Positions 51,747-51,934 of a stretch of 51,934 nucleotides of DNA are shown here, piece by piece. The notes beneath the pieces are model-generated. The model did not search any database, was not told the DNA's origin, and saw only the letters and a program-made list of their open reading frames with translations. The stretch lies in the NCBI GenBank assembly GCA_018062315.1, contig JAGOSM010000006.1, forward strand, positions 1 through 51,934, given 5' to 3'. Numbering within the stretch: the first letter of the stretch is position 1; each line of letters opens with the position of its first letter. Position numbers and translations under genes: made by a program. The DNA is from Simkaniaceae bacterium (GTDB lineage: Bacteria > Chlamydiota > Chlamydiia > Chlamydiales > Simkaniaceae).

Positions 51747-51934
51747 ATGACTGTATGTATTATCCCGGCGAGGCTGAACTCTACCCGATTTCCCCAGAAG
51801 GTGTTATGTCAACTCCTTGGCAAGCCAATGCTGCAGCATGTCTATGAAGCAGCTACCCGTTCGGGGTTTTTTGATGAGGTTGTATTTGCTGTGGATCATG
51901 AGAGAACAGCAGCCCTTGTGGAGGGATTTGGGGC
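51747..51934 (+). CDS. kdsB: 3-deoxy-manno-octulosonate cytidylyltransferase, N-terminal fragment
   Basis: Begins at ATG 51747 and runs off the right edge (62 codons). The start MTVCIIPARLNSTRFPQKVL matches the KdsB nucleotide-binding loop, followed by GKPMLQHVYEAA and VVFAVDHE. Activates Kdo for lipopolysaccharide core, an outer-membrane hallmark. AAGAGG lies 3 nt before the ATG, a tight spacing. The upstream 150 bases are AT-rich and shared with the divergent membrane-protein gene. Confidence 0.92.
   Translation, partial: MTVCIIPARLNSTRFPQKVLCQLLGKPMLQHVYEAATRSGFFDEVVFAVDHERTAALVEGFG

Overview
The window looks like chromosome from a member of the phylum Chlamydiae, most likely an environmental lineage (Parachlamydiales or Simkaniaceae type) rather than Chlamydia itself. 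Pointers: topoisomerase I carries a C-terminal SWIB domain; there is an ADP/ATP-type nucleotide translocase; a DUF2709 protein is present; a groEL copy has no groES beside it; and the block rho-coaE-polA-sohB with pgsA and npt nearby matches, as I recall it, the C. trachomatis CT491-CT496 order. rpoN-uvrD and eno/rsbU are further chlamydial neighbours. Genus is inference; no rRNA is present.

Layout. 1-8.0 kb: truncated ABC exporter, topA, a membrane HExxH protein, a glycosyltransferase, rpoN, uvrD. 8.1-14.5 kb: a PutA-type proline catabolism enzyme, divergent NamZ-like (DUF1343) muramidase, groEL. 14.5-17.3 kb: accessory region with two tandem paralogues of unknown function, one broken at a 9-base C tract (phase-variation candidate), and a 48-residue acidic gene with its own terminator. 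17.3-26.5 kb: prmA-like methyltransferase, tRNA-Arg(ACG) abutting the AUG of a metallo-beta-lactamase-fold gene, peroxiredoxin, eno, rsgA, a TrmH-type methyltransferase, an RsbU-type phosphatase and a CCA/poly(A) polymerase. Two apparent non-autonomous transposons with terminal inverted repeats and target duplications lie in the gaps near 19.2 and 25.0 kb.

26.5-32.1 kb: a six-gene plus-strand island (GT90-like glycosyltransferase, PqqD-like protein, HprK-like kinase, GT4, GT2, NTP_transf_5-like nucleotidyltransferase) whose last five genes overlap or abut. It resembles the poorly understood PqqD/HprK-related-kinase/nucleotidyltransferase systems with added glycosyltransferases, and is the best candidate for an undescribed modification system. 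No precursor gene is visible in it.

32.1-51.9 kb: mostly housekeeping. manA, a small membrane protein, a GT28-like protein, the rho-coaE-polA-sohB-pgsA-DedA-npt minus-strand run (many 4-30 nt overlaps), pgk, a DEDDh exonuclease, engB, tsaE, DUF2709, leucine dehydrogenase-argS, an EpmB-like radical SAM enzyme, a membrane protein with a puzzling 5' end, and the start of kdsB. Most genes are tightly packed; the non-coding stretches of note are 16914-17294, 19139-19452, 24740-25286 and about 51580-51746.
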